In this document: positions 22,751 through 33,537 of the stretch, piece after piece | How the letters are laid out: the number at the start of each line of letters is the position of its first letter | Position numbering within the stretch: position 1 is the stretch's first letter | Assembly: GCA_018902385.1 (NCBI GenBank) | Contig: JABSSW010000004.1 | Location: forward strand, 310,001 to 374,000 | Origin: Physcia stellaris | Lineage: Eukaryota; Ascomycota; Lecanoromycetes; Caliciales; Physciaceae | Reading direction: 5' to 3' | Length of the DNA: 64,000 nucleotides | Program-made: the position numbers and the translations under genes | Notes under the pieces: model-generated | Told to the model about the DNA's origin: nothing | The model's database searches: none | What the model saw: the letters and a program-made list of their open reading frames with translations, nothing else

Positions 22751-23253
22751 CGTGAATCTCGTCGGGGTCCTTGAGCCATGATGCCCTGCTATGAGAAGTA
22801 ACGTCGAAATCTTCTTTCTGAACTACCTGTCAAACCAGTCTCTGACTTCAATACCCCGGTGCTCTACCCTTCCGGGTCAGTTTTGTCCTTCACTCTGGAT
22901 CAGGTGCTCTACATACCGTGAATTTTGGCTCCAATTATTATCTTGATCTTTGGAACACTGTATGAGAATCAAATTTGCTCGGTCTATAAGTTTATGGATC
23001 CACGCAATAATCTTAACGGCAAGTACACTGTCATAAGCTTCGAGGTTATGAATCTGAGTCTCTTTTAGCCTCACTACTACTGCCATTTGTCAGATTCATC
23101 GACATGAAACCTCTTTTGATGATTGGCTCTCCAATCCACCACCATAGCTGATACACATGCCATCAATTAATGGGCCAGCAGCACTAAAGACATTCCCAAC
23201 TTGAAGCAGAGGCTGAAACTGTTGCACAGAGGTCACGCTTAGCATTTATCGAA
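22751..23253. other. Intergenic
   Basis: About 500 bases between two co-oriented genes; no gene, repeat or clear promoter element recognised. Confidence 0.5.
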
Positions 23254-24735
23254 ATGGCCTCCACCCCTTCGATCACGACCATCATCGTCTGCGCTGTGGT
23301 CGCAGGCGCGGCGGTGAGTGGTATCCTTGGGGGATGGTACTATTACCTCAAATCTCGGGAACGTCGTCGGTTCGCGAATAGAACGTCGCCATCCGGGGTC
23401 GAGCTTTCAAACAGCCATGGAAGCTCACGCGTTCAGCATTTACCAACAGGAGGACAAGCTAGGGAAACATCTATGGGTTTTCAAGACGAGCCTTCAACAC
23501 AGCGTCGTCTATTGAGTCCCTTCACAGATCCTCCCTATCCCAGTACACGATCACAACAGGAGGACTATGGAGCAATGCGGCGGCCGGGCGCTTCAAGACA
23601 GGCCTTAAGGAATAAGCGCGATACTCCGCCACCATGGAGGCCGGTAGAGTCTAACGAGGATTACTTAAATCTATCCTCTCAACGCCACACCAAAACTGGG
23701 CAGACAGACTATATCGACAGACAAATCATCTCAGCCCCATTAAAGGGACCCCAACAACCCTCCGACGCTCACCCCTTCGACCTACCCCAATTCCATTACT
23801 TGCCCCCATCCTCGTCTCTGCCTTCGCCTCTCGAAACTCCTCTAACCTCCAGCACAATCCTCACCTCCATCACCGGCGGCCCCGAGTTCATCTACCCCTC
23901 CCGCCTCCACCCCACCGCGGCGGCAAACCACCTACACGCCCCGCGCCGGCACCGTCCCTCCTCGCCACGACCCTCTTCCTTTCTCTCATCCTCCGCAGAT
24001 TCCATAACATCCAACAGCCAGTACGTCAACCCGGCCTACGCAGCCAAGGAGAAGGCCCGCAAAGCCGCCGCCAGAGGTAAAAGGCGAAGATGGTCATTGC
24101 TCGGACTGGGCAGCGAGGGAGACGGCAGCGCCAGCGGCAGCGGCTGGGTAATCAAAGGCCGATCTCCAGAACAGCCCCTAAGCGACCCTGCCCACACCGC
24201 AGCGACGTCCGACAGCAGCGCACCCATTGAGGCGAGTGCAGAGGAGGTAATCGCCCAAGTGCAAGCCGCCCAAGACAGCACCAAGCACCGCCCAGGCCCG
24301 ATCTCCATCCCGCACAAAGCCAGCCTGCGCGCGAATTCGAAAATGTCCCCGAAATCGAAATTCAGCGCCCGCCCCACGCACCCGGCCAGCGCGGGCACGC
24401 CGCAGCTGGACACCATCTCCGACGGCCCGCGCTGGGCGCCCAAGATCAAGAGCATGCGTCGCCCTGCCCCCCACCACCCTAGCCCTGACCCGGAGGATGT
24501 TGAGCTGCCGAATGTGTGGGGGAGGGGCGTGATGACGGATCAGTATTTTGTGAGGGAGCGGGATGATGAGAGTTTTGTGGAGACGCTGAGGGAGGGGAGG
24601 AGGAGGGGGGCGGTGAGGGTTGATGGGAGGGGGAGGATTGTTAGGCGTGAGCCCAGTATGTTAGGAATGTGTAAGATGGTAGTGCATTTGGGGGAGGGGA
24701 AGGGGGAAGAGGAGGACTGTATGAGAATTTTTTGA
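23254..24735 (+). CDS. Single-pass membrane protein, unknown role
   Basis: A single exon of 493 residues. One hydrophobic segment (ITTIIVCAVVAGAAVSGILG, about residues 7-28) with no obvious signal cleavage site is followed by KSRERRR, which predicts a short outside end and a long cytosolic part. The rest is Ser/Pro/Arg-rich and likely disordered, with a second conserved-looking patch near the C-terminus (VWGRGVMTDQYFVRERDDESFVETL, about residues 420-445; shown in part: ELPNVWGRGVMTDQYF). Proteins with an N-terminal anchor and a C-terminal block of this kind are common in Pleosporales and have no assigned function. The second half is GC-rich compared with its neighbours. Confidence 0.75.
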   Translation: MASTPSITTIIVCAVVAGAAVSGILGGWYYYLKSRERRRFANRTSPSGVELSNSHGSSRVQHLPTGGQARETSMGFQDEPSTQRRLLSPFTDPPYPSTRSQQEDYGAMRRPGASRQALRNKRDTPPPWRPVESNEDYLNLSSQRHTKTGQTDYIDRQIISAPLKGPQQPSDAHPFDLPQFHYLPPSSSLPSPLETPLTSSTILTSITGGPEFIYPSRLHPTAAANHLHAPRRHRPSSPRPSSFLSSSADSITSNSQYVNPAYAAKEKARKAAARGKRRRWSLLGLGSEGDGSASGSGWVIKGRSPEQPLSDPAHTAATSDSSAPIEASAEEVIAQVQAAQDSTKHRPGPISIPHKASLRANSKMSPKSKFSARPTHPASAGTPQLDTISDGPRWAPKIKSMRRPAPHHPSPDPEDVELPNVWGRGVMTDQYFVRERDDESFVETLREGRRRGAVRVDGRGRIVRREPSMLGMCKMVVHLGEGKGEEEDCMRIF

Positions 24736-24989
24736 AGATGTTTCTCTCCTATTGTTTTTTGGGTTTGGGATTGGGACTTGGATGATTGATTAGCCGGCGG
24801 CGCTTTTTTGGGACAGTACGCGGTGCTTGCTGCTTGCGTTCTTGTGTGGGGGGTTGGAAAGCTTGCTGCGAGAGTACATGTTTGTACTACGTACAGCATT
24901 GTGGAAATCCTCTGGGTCGAGATCTGTTTCTGCCCAATTTTTGTATGTGTGTCACGGGCACCCTCGATGTTGATCTATTCATGTACCTA

Positions 24990-25195
24990 TCCCATGGTCT
25001 GGTAGTAAGTGGTGCTAATTTTTATGACATACCGACAGACCTGCGAGTACCCGACTTGGGACGAAAACAGAAAATGATATCACCTTCATGTCGTCTTCAT
25101 ATGCTTTGTGCCAAATACGGGTACGCGTTTTGTCATAATGGATGTACTAGTGGCGATGCACCAGAGGCAAGATAGCACCACACCAGACCATGGGA
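24990..25195 (+). mobile_element. MITE copy A (best preserved)
   Basis: 206 bp, flanked by TA on both sides (24988-24989 and 25196-25197). The ends are TCCCATGGTCTGGT and its reverse complement. The inverted repeat continues as GTGGTGCTA on both sides after a 5-base offset, so it is about 23 bp in all. There is no coding capacity. TA duplication and size fit a Tc1/mariner-type MITE. Four related copies lie at 36.3, 38.5, 44.4 and 59.3 kb. Confidence 0.85.
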
Positions 25196-25197
25196 TA

Positions 25198-25566
25198 CGC
25201 AAACGATCTCACGAGATGTACAAAGGATACTTTTGTAAGAACTCTCAATGCAAGATGCTACCTACAAACACCGAAAGCCATCACTCTTCAATGGACAAGA
25301 CGTGAGTCTTGCTATCTATCGAAGGGTTTTGCTCTAGGTTTAGATACGCGGTCAACGCATACATCATTATCCATCTATTCGCTAGTAGATGCCGTAAAAA
25401 GTTGGGTAAAGAAGTCCGTCGGAATAAGTTATGGAGGAATGTAAAGCCTGCAGTAAGGGGGTATTGGGGTATTTTGAATCGCAAAAAAAAAGGACACCAC
25501 ACCGGGGCATAATAACAAATACCCTTCAAACTCCTGCAGCGCCCTTTCGAGTATTCCCATCGCCCT
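25198..25566. other. Intergenic
   Basis: AT-rich stretch after the MITE up to the septin 3' end, with a run of nine A bases near 25484. No gene seen. Confidence 0.45.
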
Positions 25567-27456
25567 TTAAAACCTTGCCCCGGAAAATGACCGAGACTCC
25601 TGCTGAGGTTGATAAGACGGCAGCGGACCGTTGAAAGTCTTCGCGCTCCCCTTGCGGTTCCCAGCCTGCGTCTGCACCCTCACGACCTCCTTCTCCACTT
25701 GCCGACTGTTCAGCCGCTCGCTCCTCCACTCTTCGTACCACTGCTCCCGACTCGCTTCCCTCAGCTCCGCGCGCCAGTCCGAGAACACCGATTCTTTGAG
25801 TCTTTGGAAATCGCAATGTTCGGCGTTGTACGGGTCCGCGAAACCCCATGGGAATTTCCGGCCGATGACGTCTGGCTCGTAGAGATCTGGGGAGATGATT
25901 GACATGGGTAGGTACGGGGTTTCGAGCGTAGCTCCGTTGGTGTGGCTGTGAGGAACCGAAAGAGATGGTTTGTGGATATGTTTCGAAGGTGCTGCGAGGT
26001 CAAACTCGGAGGCTGAGAAGCTCTTCTCGCTGTCTGATGGGGAGTCCAGGTGGGATGTGTTGGAGATGCTGCGGTCGTGGCCTTGAATAAAATGGGGATA
26101 TGAGGGGCCATTGACTTCGGTGGTGTCAGATCGATCGTCTGGATCGCCTTCGTCGAGGCCTAATGTGGCGAGAGTATCGAGGTTGTTGCGTTTAAGCGAG
26201 TCGTATACCGCTCGCTTCAGGTGGGACATGTGCGCGGTGGTAATGGTGTCGGCTTTTGCGATTACGGGTATGACTGTCGTTTTGCCTTGCAGCGTGCGGA
26301 GGACTTGTAAGTCAAACTTCTCTTCCAGCGCGCCGGTGTTAGAAGCAGGGCTGAGGGTATAGAACGAATTGCCGTTTGAGGAGTTCGCTTTTTGTGTATT
26401 TGCAATGTTTGTATCAAGGCGTGCGGGGTCGAGCAGCAGGAACGCACAGTGGATATGCGTATCACGAACCCCCGGCGAACGGACCACCTTCAACTCTTCT
26501 GTCAGGGTATCTTGGAATTTCGAATCTATGAAATAAGCCATCTCACGAAGCTGGAGATCAACAATGTTGTTCTCGAGGCCTTTAGAATCCCACAAAGTCA
26601 CCCCGATGTGTTCGCCTTCCACCTCCGTCTCGAGGTAGTTGGAGGTGAAGCTTGGGAAAGCTTGGTCTGCAACAGGTGGCGCAGTGTTATATGCATCGTC
26701 ACGGAATTGAGGTCGCTGTTTGCGAGGAGGGAGTGCAAGTGATTTGCGCAGGAACTCAAGGAAGGAGGTTTTGCCAGTATGGCGGGCGCCAATAATGAGG
26801 ATACTGCTCTAGAGTCAGATCAAACATTCCACGCTAGCGGGCAAATACTCACTTAAACGGTGTAGGATCCTTCCTCCTCCGCATCTTTCTTGGGTTGTTG
26901 ATCGTGCTCACAGCACTACTCGCATAGCTGTACCGCCCGCGATTGGTCATGCTTTCGGTGCGACCAAGAGAATCGACAGGTTCACCATTCAACTCCACCG
27001 GGCCCATAGGAATAGGCGGAATCGGTACGTTTGAATACATACCTGGGCTTGGTTGTGAGAATGAAGCCCTCGATACCGAAGAGATGGTCCTAGGATGGTA
27101 ATTGTAGCCACCCGCTCTGTTTGATATGATTGCGAGGCTGTCGGGTCTCGGGTCTTCCCCGCCAAACGATTGTAGTGCAGGCGGTGGAGGGGGCAGGTCT
27201 GGAATCTTTGGTGGGCGTTGCGGTATCTGCTCTTTGAGCATTTCTTGTTCTCTCACATGTGATCGTTGCTTCTTTGTCAGCTTCCCCCTGACACGCTTCT
27301 TTGGGGAGCCGATCGCTCCTGTGATTTGCTGCGACGAAGGAAACTGAAGGAGGGGCGGCGGCGGAGGGTGCCATTGGACTCGGCGCGAAGTGGAATGGAG
27401 GGGTCATTGGTTGACTCCGAGGCGTGTCGTTGCTGCATCTGTGTTGAGGAAGCCAT
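25567..27456 (-). CDS. Divergent septin-type GTPase
   Basis: Coding blocks 27456-26853 and 26806-25567, with a 46-nt intron. The N-terminal about 200 residues are polar and proline-rich (RRRPSFSFLRRSKSQERS, then PPKIPDLPPPPP). The G domain starts right after the intron: NSILIIGARHTGKTSFLEFL holds the P-loop GARHTGKTS; VTLWDSKGLEN is the G3 region; VIPVIAKADT is the G4 motif in its septin form; GRKFPWGF and the helix SVFSDWRAELREAS match septin ends. The G3 glycine motif is altered (DSKG), so GTP hydrolysis may be weak. It resembles the unnamed fungal septin-like group rather than core AspA-D. The frame slips once in the C-run 27284-27288; one extra base gives SVSGGKLTKKQRSH and a continuous protein. 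Confidence 0.83.
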
Positions 27457-27664
27457 GCCGCGCAACGAGTGGCCGAGGCAGGAGTGGCAGGTGAATGTAA
27501 ATTGTGTATCCCGGAAGGAGCGTTCTTATGGAAACGTCGCGAATTGCCTGGCTCGCGGAGCTGAAGTTATGCAGTCTCAGGCGGGGTATAAAACTTGTTA
27601 GTGCCAGCAGTTGCTGTGATGTATGCGGTGGTGCAGTTGCGCCGGTCACCGAGGGGTAGGTAAA

Positions 27665-28286
27665 TATTTACAACTGTAGCCAACATCTGCTCGTCGACGA
27701 CATCACTCGAATCTGGATAGACTTAAAGGGCAGATTTTAGAAATTAGCGAGGTCGTCAAGAGCAAATTAAAAGTACATGGCTTGGAAACATATCATACAC
27801 TCGGGGCTGTGACAATTGCGTTGGGGCACAGATGTCAGCATGGACAGCCCGGTATAATGGACGCCGTGGTGTATACTCATTACGCACTAGTTTTGAAGCG
27901 AAGAAGGGAGGAGCATTAATGTCCTTGACATTCTCATTAAGGGGCTTCTCCACGATGAAGCTATCCAAGGGAAGAGATCGCGCGGCTCAACGGACTAAAA
28001 TAAATGCTCCACCAAGCTAACTTTAAGCTTGAATATCCAGGAACCGGCTCCCACTCGCGCCAGACAGAATTGAGTGCGGATAGGAATTAGAAACCATTTG
28101 TCAAATCAACGTTACCCGTCTTTGGAAGTCAGAACGCAAACAGATATGAATGAAATCCTAAATTTAAACTGTAGCCAACATCTGCTCGTCGCCGACATCA
28201 CTCGAATCTGGACAGTCATTGAGCGCAGATTTTAAAAATTAGCGAGGTCGTCAATGGCAAATTAAAAGCACATGGCTCGGAAAACT
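27665..28286. repeat. About 128-bp direct repeats bounding a 0.6-kb unit
   Basis: Segments of about 27665-27793 and 28160-28286 are direct copies (by eye about 85% identical), both starting near ACTGTAGCCAACATCTGCTC. They bound about 365 bp of non-coding DNA. Two readings fit: a fossil terminal-repeat miniature (TRIM-like) element, or a local segmental duplication. I could not find a clear primer-binding site or target duplication, so the family is left open. Confidence 0.55.
28045..28158 (+). repeat. Dispersed repeat R2, copy 1
   Basis: About 115 bp shared with 39000-39115, including GACAGAATTGAGTGCGGATA and a later TTACCC-TCTTTGG block. It lies directly before the second 128-bp repeat. Confidence 0.5.
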
Positions 28287-28287
28287 A

Positions 28288-29792
28288 TCAGCTTTTTGAA
28301 TACCTGCCCAGATTATCCATCATCTTCGTGATCTCGTCAATCTGCCTGTGCGAGGTCGTTATGCGGTGGGAATCAATCTTGCGGCTCCGCTCCTGCAGCA
28401 GGTCTCTCTTTTCTACCAGCAGTCTTTCGAGCAAGTCTCTCTGCGCCTTGGCCCTTTCTCTTGCGCTCTCTTCGGCCTCTAGTCGATCTTTAGCCTCTTT
28501 CTCTTTCCTGAAAGCATGCGCCTGATTGTCTAGAGATGCAACCCCCTTCGCAAACCTTTCGACCTTTTCTTGGTCATGATTCCAATGCCCATACCTCCGC
28601 AAACGTAGAGCGATGCGCTCGGCGTTCGCTTCGAACTGAGCGTCACCTAGAAACGAGAGTCAGTGAAGTCATCATGTTAGACTCTGAATCGATTCATCAA
28701 GAGTTGATGGAATCGACGCTGTCGATAATGCTTACTTGCTGTTGGTGTTGAGAATTCACCCGCCCATGAACAATTCAATCCTCCAAAGAACCAAAAGCTT
28801 GACCCTAATATGTGGGCTAGAACTTCCGCCGTTCTGGCGAGCTTTGTGTTTCTTTCCCAAATAGGGAATACGGTGAACTGAGCAAGACTTTGGGAGTTGT
28901 TGCGATGGGTGATTGCGTGATAAACGGCGAACAGGTAGGTCGTACTGGTGTTCCGCGTGTGCTGTGCTGCCCGCTCGACCATATCATTACCCCAGCCAAA
29001 CTCCATAATGCACCGCTCAAAATGATCAGTTTGATTGGTCAAGCCATTGAGGTAGAGTTCCTCAATGGCTGTCAGCCATTCGTTTGCTATAATTTTCGCC
29101 TGGGAAGAGTTGCCCCATCTTCGCTCGCCTTGCCTTATAACTTTCCTTGGTGTGAACGCGTCGTCAATCAGTTGGTTGGCTTGATCATCTGCGGGAGCGT
29201 TGTCGAAATATCGACGGGCTCGATCCACTACATCTCGCATCTCAGGTCCCGTCAAGCCAGCTCCGATAGGTATCCGATGACCGTTGTTTGGAAGATTTGC
29301 GTATATGCCCGGCGTTTTGGTGAGAGCCATCTCGCTAGCAAAGAAGCTTCTGAAACCGACGTTAAGTGGATTGAATAAATCCAACGCAAAGGTATTCTTG
29401 ATCAGGCTTTCGATGACCATGTCTGGTAACGTCTCTAAAAGTTTGTGGACGTAATATGTCTTTTCTCGGCTATCCTCTATCAAGTAGTCGAATCCTGGCA
29501 ATCAATCAGCTCACTGTTCAAGTTGCATCGAGCTACACTCACCATATGCCCCAGGTTTCTGGCTGAGCTTCGAGGCTATGTCGTATATCTTCTCTGCTAG
29601 AAATGGACGCCCTCCATTTTCAAAGGCATGGATCATTACTCGCTGCTCCTTTGTCATTAGACTGATCTTTGGGTCTGGCGCTTGGGCTCGAGTGATCCAT
29701 CCATCCGCATATTTGAGCGGCATGAGGTTGGGTGCCTGGATCGTCGTAGATGCGGCCGAGAGCATGCCTTGAGTTTGCGACGCAGCTGGCAT
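28288..29792 (-). CDS. Unknown protein with C-terminal coiled coil
   Basis: Exons 29792-29543, 29494-28736 and 28646-28288, 455 residues; both introns (48 and 89 nt) keep phase. The N-terminal two thirds look globular and mostly helical (for example YYVHKLLETLPDMVIESLIK and IANEWLTAIEELYLNGLTNQ), with no motif I know. The last about 100 residues are a highly charged coiled coil rich in Glu, Arg and Lys (AEESARERAKAQRDLLERLL). No signal peptide or membrane segment. Its start region faces another coiled-coil gene across about 275 bp that carry a 69-bp tandem duplication. Function unknown; the neighbourhood and lack of a known family suggest an accessory gene. Confidence 0.75.
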
Positions 29793-29824
29793 TGCTGATG
29801 ATTTCCGGATACGAGAAAGCTTGA

Positions 29825-29962
29825 ATATGAAGTTGTAGCGAACGGCTTACAGAGGTATGCAAAGATTGATCAGAGTAGGGAATCTCAATAGGGATATGAA
29901 GTTGTAGCGAACGGCTTACAGAGGTATGCAAAGATTGATCAGAGTCGGGAATCTCAATACGG
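29825..29962. repeat. 69-bp tandem duplication in a divergent promoter
   Basis: Two head-to-tail copies with a period of 69 bases (starts 29825 and 29894) and almost no differences. It lies upstream of both the minus-strand gene at 29792 and the plus-strand gene at 30068. Being 23 codons long it also leaves a minus-strand frame open, but that frame is not part of a supported gene. Confidence 0.8.
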
Positions 29963-30067
29963 TCGCCGAGCCTTCTTCCCAAGTCGAGATGACGTTTTCT
30001 GATTAGGGGACCCTGAATTGCCCGCAACGTGAAAGCATCTCATTCACTTTGGCCTCGGAAAGCCTCT

Positions 30068-31311
30068 ATGTACTCGTCGATAGTCATGGCGGAACTTGAG
30101 ATTGCGTCCAAGCTTGTGTCCAGGTTAGAGGTACTAACGCCTCTGCTCCGACCCGATCACGATAATCTAGCAATATCGATTGAGAGAATCATCGAGCTCC
30201 TAGACACGCAAGTGCTACAAACAAGCCAAACCCTACAAAGTCGTCTGCAAGAGGTTGAAAGACTACGAGCTGGTCTCATAAAAGAGAAGGATGGAATGGA
30301 GAAGATTAAGGAGGAGTATGACAAAACCGACCCCGTCGATTTGGTGAGAGCGCTTACAATCTTAGAAACAAAAAGCTAGTCAGTAGACTCGCTGGTATCT
30401 TCGAAGCTGAGAAACAAGAGCTTGGGAAGCAAGAGGAAAGGCTCAAGCAGGAGAGGTCTGCTATAGACAAAATAGAAACGAAAGTAGCGATTGAACTCAG
30501 GAGGTACGACCAAGAGCTAGAAGCAAGCGAGGCAGAGAGGACGACAGCTCCATCATCCGCAGTAACAGCTCCACCATCACCAACATCGGCATTATCATCC
30601 ACATCGACAGCGTCGATTCCGTTAACTGCACTTGACTTCTCTGGTCGAGATGCTGCATTAGCTGGCGGTGCTGATGCGAGTAAAGTCGGTGCTCATAAGC
30701 CCAGTCGACGTGACGGAACAGACTTTACAACAGCGTCCTCAGCAACGGCGATATCATCCGCATCGACAGCGTCGAATCCGTCATCCGGCACTGGACTAGG
30801 CTCCTCAAGTGCCGATGATCACCCTGAGACAGCTCCGTCCTCATTTTCATCAACAGCTCCATCATTGCCCACACCATCATCAACATCAACGGCTCCCCCA
30901 CCAGATATGCTTGAGTCAGAGGAAGAGAGATGGGTATGGAGACAAGTTGCCTTCGAATACACGATGACTCCAGAAGATCTTGTAAAGTTTGCGCAATGGA
31001 TCCACACGTATTGGAACGCCAAAGGGCTTTATAACGCTGCCAGTGTGTTGGAGAAAGCCGCCACCAAGGCGGCGAAAGCGGAGGCATTCTGCGCTCACGC
31101 CTACCAGCGAGGTAGGAGCAGCAAGGCCTTCAGCCAAGGGGAAGACACATTTTGTAATTTCTGTGCTCATTACACGACAACATGTTATAAAATCCAATAC
31201 ACCAGTCGGAATTTGAAAGGCAGCACATACATCAAGTATACAGGCGAGAGAGGTTCGCCATCACAACGATGGATGGTGTCAAAACGGAAGCCCGCCCTTA
31301 TCTATGAGTAG
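30068..31311 (+). CDS. Unknown coiled-coil/Ser-Thr-rich protein
   Basis: About 414 residues if read through one frame slip. The N-terminal about 130 residues form a coiled coil (SQTLQSRLQEVERLRAGLIK). A Ser/Thr/Pro-rich linker with repeated TAPSS- and STAS-type units follows. The C-terminal domain is compact: WRQVAFEYTMTPEDLVKFAQ, then three or four cysteines in a CNFC...C pattern that may bind metal, and a basic end. The frame of the first block stops at 30378. One additional A in the A-run at 30370-30374 joins it to the next block as KKLVSRLAGIFEAEKQELGK, which continues the coiled coil. A spliced alternative (donor GTATGA near 30316) is possible but weaker. Start 30068 is the first ATG; 30086 also fits. 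Confidence 0.65.
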
Positions 31312-31501
31312 CTTGTGTTAGGCTTTTACTTAGTCATGGTCATACGCTTCACGCATGCTCCTTACCAATTTCAGACCACGAATCGACACCGTCGAATTTT
31401 ATAAACCTTGAAAGTATTGGTAATGAGCGCGGACATCTACTTTTCCTTTTGAGCATTGATGGCATCGTAGTCTCAGCGTGAACGTAGAAAATTCAACGTG
31501 C

Positions 31502-33537
31502 CTAGACTGGCGGTCCTACAACCTTCAGAGGATGTGCCTCTGTATTGAAGACCCACTGGTTGGCACCATTGAAATTAACATTCCAGACCTCGTCCTGCTA
31601 GCGGATCAGTGATGCTCAACGCGGATGCAGCCAGGGTCATCAGAGAGTACTCACAGGCGCATGTATGAGATACACGTATTTCAAAACCTCCGCAAAGAAA
31701 AAGCTTTCTTGTTCGTTGCTAAATGATCCACCCCCGGGAACGGTGACGTCTGATATAGAGGAGAATCCGGAACCAACCCGAGTCGTCGCATTAATGGCGA
31801 CGAAAGCGTCCCAAGCCCACTCTCGATACTTCTCGTCGCCTACAGTAAAGTCACAAAACTGTGCGCAAATGACGCAAAGATGGCAGCAAAAACTAAGGCT
31901 TACCTGTGATCCTGAACGCATAGTAAAAGCTTTCGATTACCTCTGGCCGCAAAACATACACTGGGTTGGTTATCCAATAGCCTGCCCTGTCGTAGAAGTC
32001 TACCTGATCGGGTGGAACTGCTGATGAGTCCCAGCTGAACTGTTCAGGTCCAATCTTGGTCGCCGTGCTATTATATAGATCATGACAGCCATCAACAAGA
32101 GCTATAGATAACATCAAAGTTAGCAAAAGTCAGTCAAGTGGTTGGCGAGGGTCAAAGTGTACGCTATGTGACCTGGCTCCGGCCTTCGCAAAAGCGAATT
32201 CATTGTATCTATGTGGAAGATGGCTGATAAGGATTGAGAAACTCGAAATACGAACCAAGACCGAAGTCGATATACTCTTGCTTGCCGAAAACTTGTCCAC
32301 CAAGAAGGAAGCTTCCACCATCAAAGCAGGTCAAATGTTGAGAGGCATTGACAAAGCTCGTATTGACGAAACTTGCCAGAAACGTCAACTGAGGCTGCGA
32401 AGACGGATTTGAAGCTAGATGTTGCATTGCGGAATCGGCGGCCACTGTCCAGCGATCGCTGTAATTGCTGAAGCGCGACGAGTCGTAAACATACATCTTC
32501 AAAAGATACTCATAAAAGGAATCGTCACCTCCGTTCCAGCCGCCCTACGTGCTTCCAGTATCAGCGCCCAGCGATCAAGAAATCGCGGGAGGCGTTATTG
32601 TCCCCCAAGATAGAGCTAAATATTCTTAGGCTTGTGGAGAAACGAGCTACCTACGGTTGCGTCTAGGAACTCTCCCGTGTCAATATTGACCCTTGTTCCA
32701 ACCAGACCAGGGAATGGTTCTGCCCAGTGTGGCTCAGGATGTAGAAGATAAGACTCTGCTTTCTGAGCTAGACTACCGTACGTTGGATCTCCTGTCAGAT
32801 CGGACAGTCTTTGCCATTCGAGCTGCAAAGATCCGATTGTGGCAAGACCGTTCGACGTCGATCCATCGGTCGAGTGCGTTGCGAAGAAAATATTGTTCGC
32901 AGGTATGCCAGTAGGCGTTTCGAAGGCAAATTTGAGAGAATCCGCCAAATCCTTAGATTGTGCCAGGAGACTCTCTACTGCCGATTCACTGGGACCCAAG
33001 TGCGAAAGGGGACCCTGAAGAAGATCGTACGCGGATAGCATTCCTGCGAGGTATCTGATAGTAGTTTCGAACAAGCTGACTCCAGTAGCGGTTGTAGTAA
33101 AGTCAACAGTTGGGACATACTCCAGAATTTCTGTTACGATTGGCTGAATCTCCATAATTAATGCAGTACTCAATGCATCGATTGCAGAGGCGCCCCAATT
33201 GTTCCTAACAGACATCAGATTAAGATACTCAACCTCGAGTGAGGGATTACCTTGAGTTTCCGCAGCTATTGCTGACGGGTAAGAGCTCATCTTGACCTTT
33301 ACAATGTTCCCAATAACCGTCAAAAGCAAAAGTGAAGGCATCTCTAACAGCATTCGCTCGCTCTTCGTTTGAGGTATCCTCCCACGAACGAACAGGCGAG
33401 CCGCCCTGTTGCGTCTTTAATTGATGTTGTGCGGAGCCGAAATATTCATACGCAGGTTTTCCAGCACGGGGCACAATCGAAGCACAACAGTCTGTAAGGT
33501 AAATGACAAGCGCCGATACCGATAGGAGCAGATGCAT
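31502..33537 (-). CDS. GH47 class I alpha-1,2-mannosidase
   Basis: Six exons: 33537-33251, 33204-32655, 32544-32256, 32101-31904, 31839-31655 and 31594-31502; 533 residues. A cleavable signal peptide ([20 protein letters not shown]) starts the protein. GH47 blocks appear in order: [99 protein letters not shown] and, at the end, FNTEAHPLK, whose Thr and Glu coordinate calcium. Acidic residues expected for catalysis (in DELLPV, in GDDSFYEY and in RPEVIES) are all present. Role: trimming of alpha-1,2-mannose on N-glycans, secreted or in the secretory p. Confidence 0.93.

Noticed and set aside
32102-32255. 154-nt intron of the GH47 gene as a third introner copy
   Set aside because: Length and the first bases (GTTCGTATTTCGAG) recall the Vps62 introns, but the rest does not align well enough by eye.
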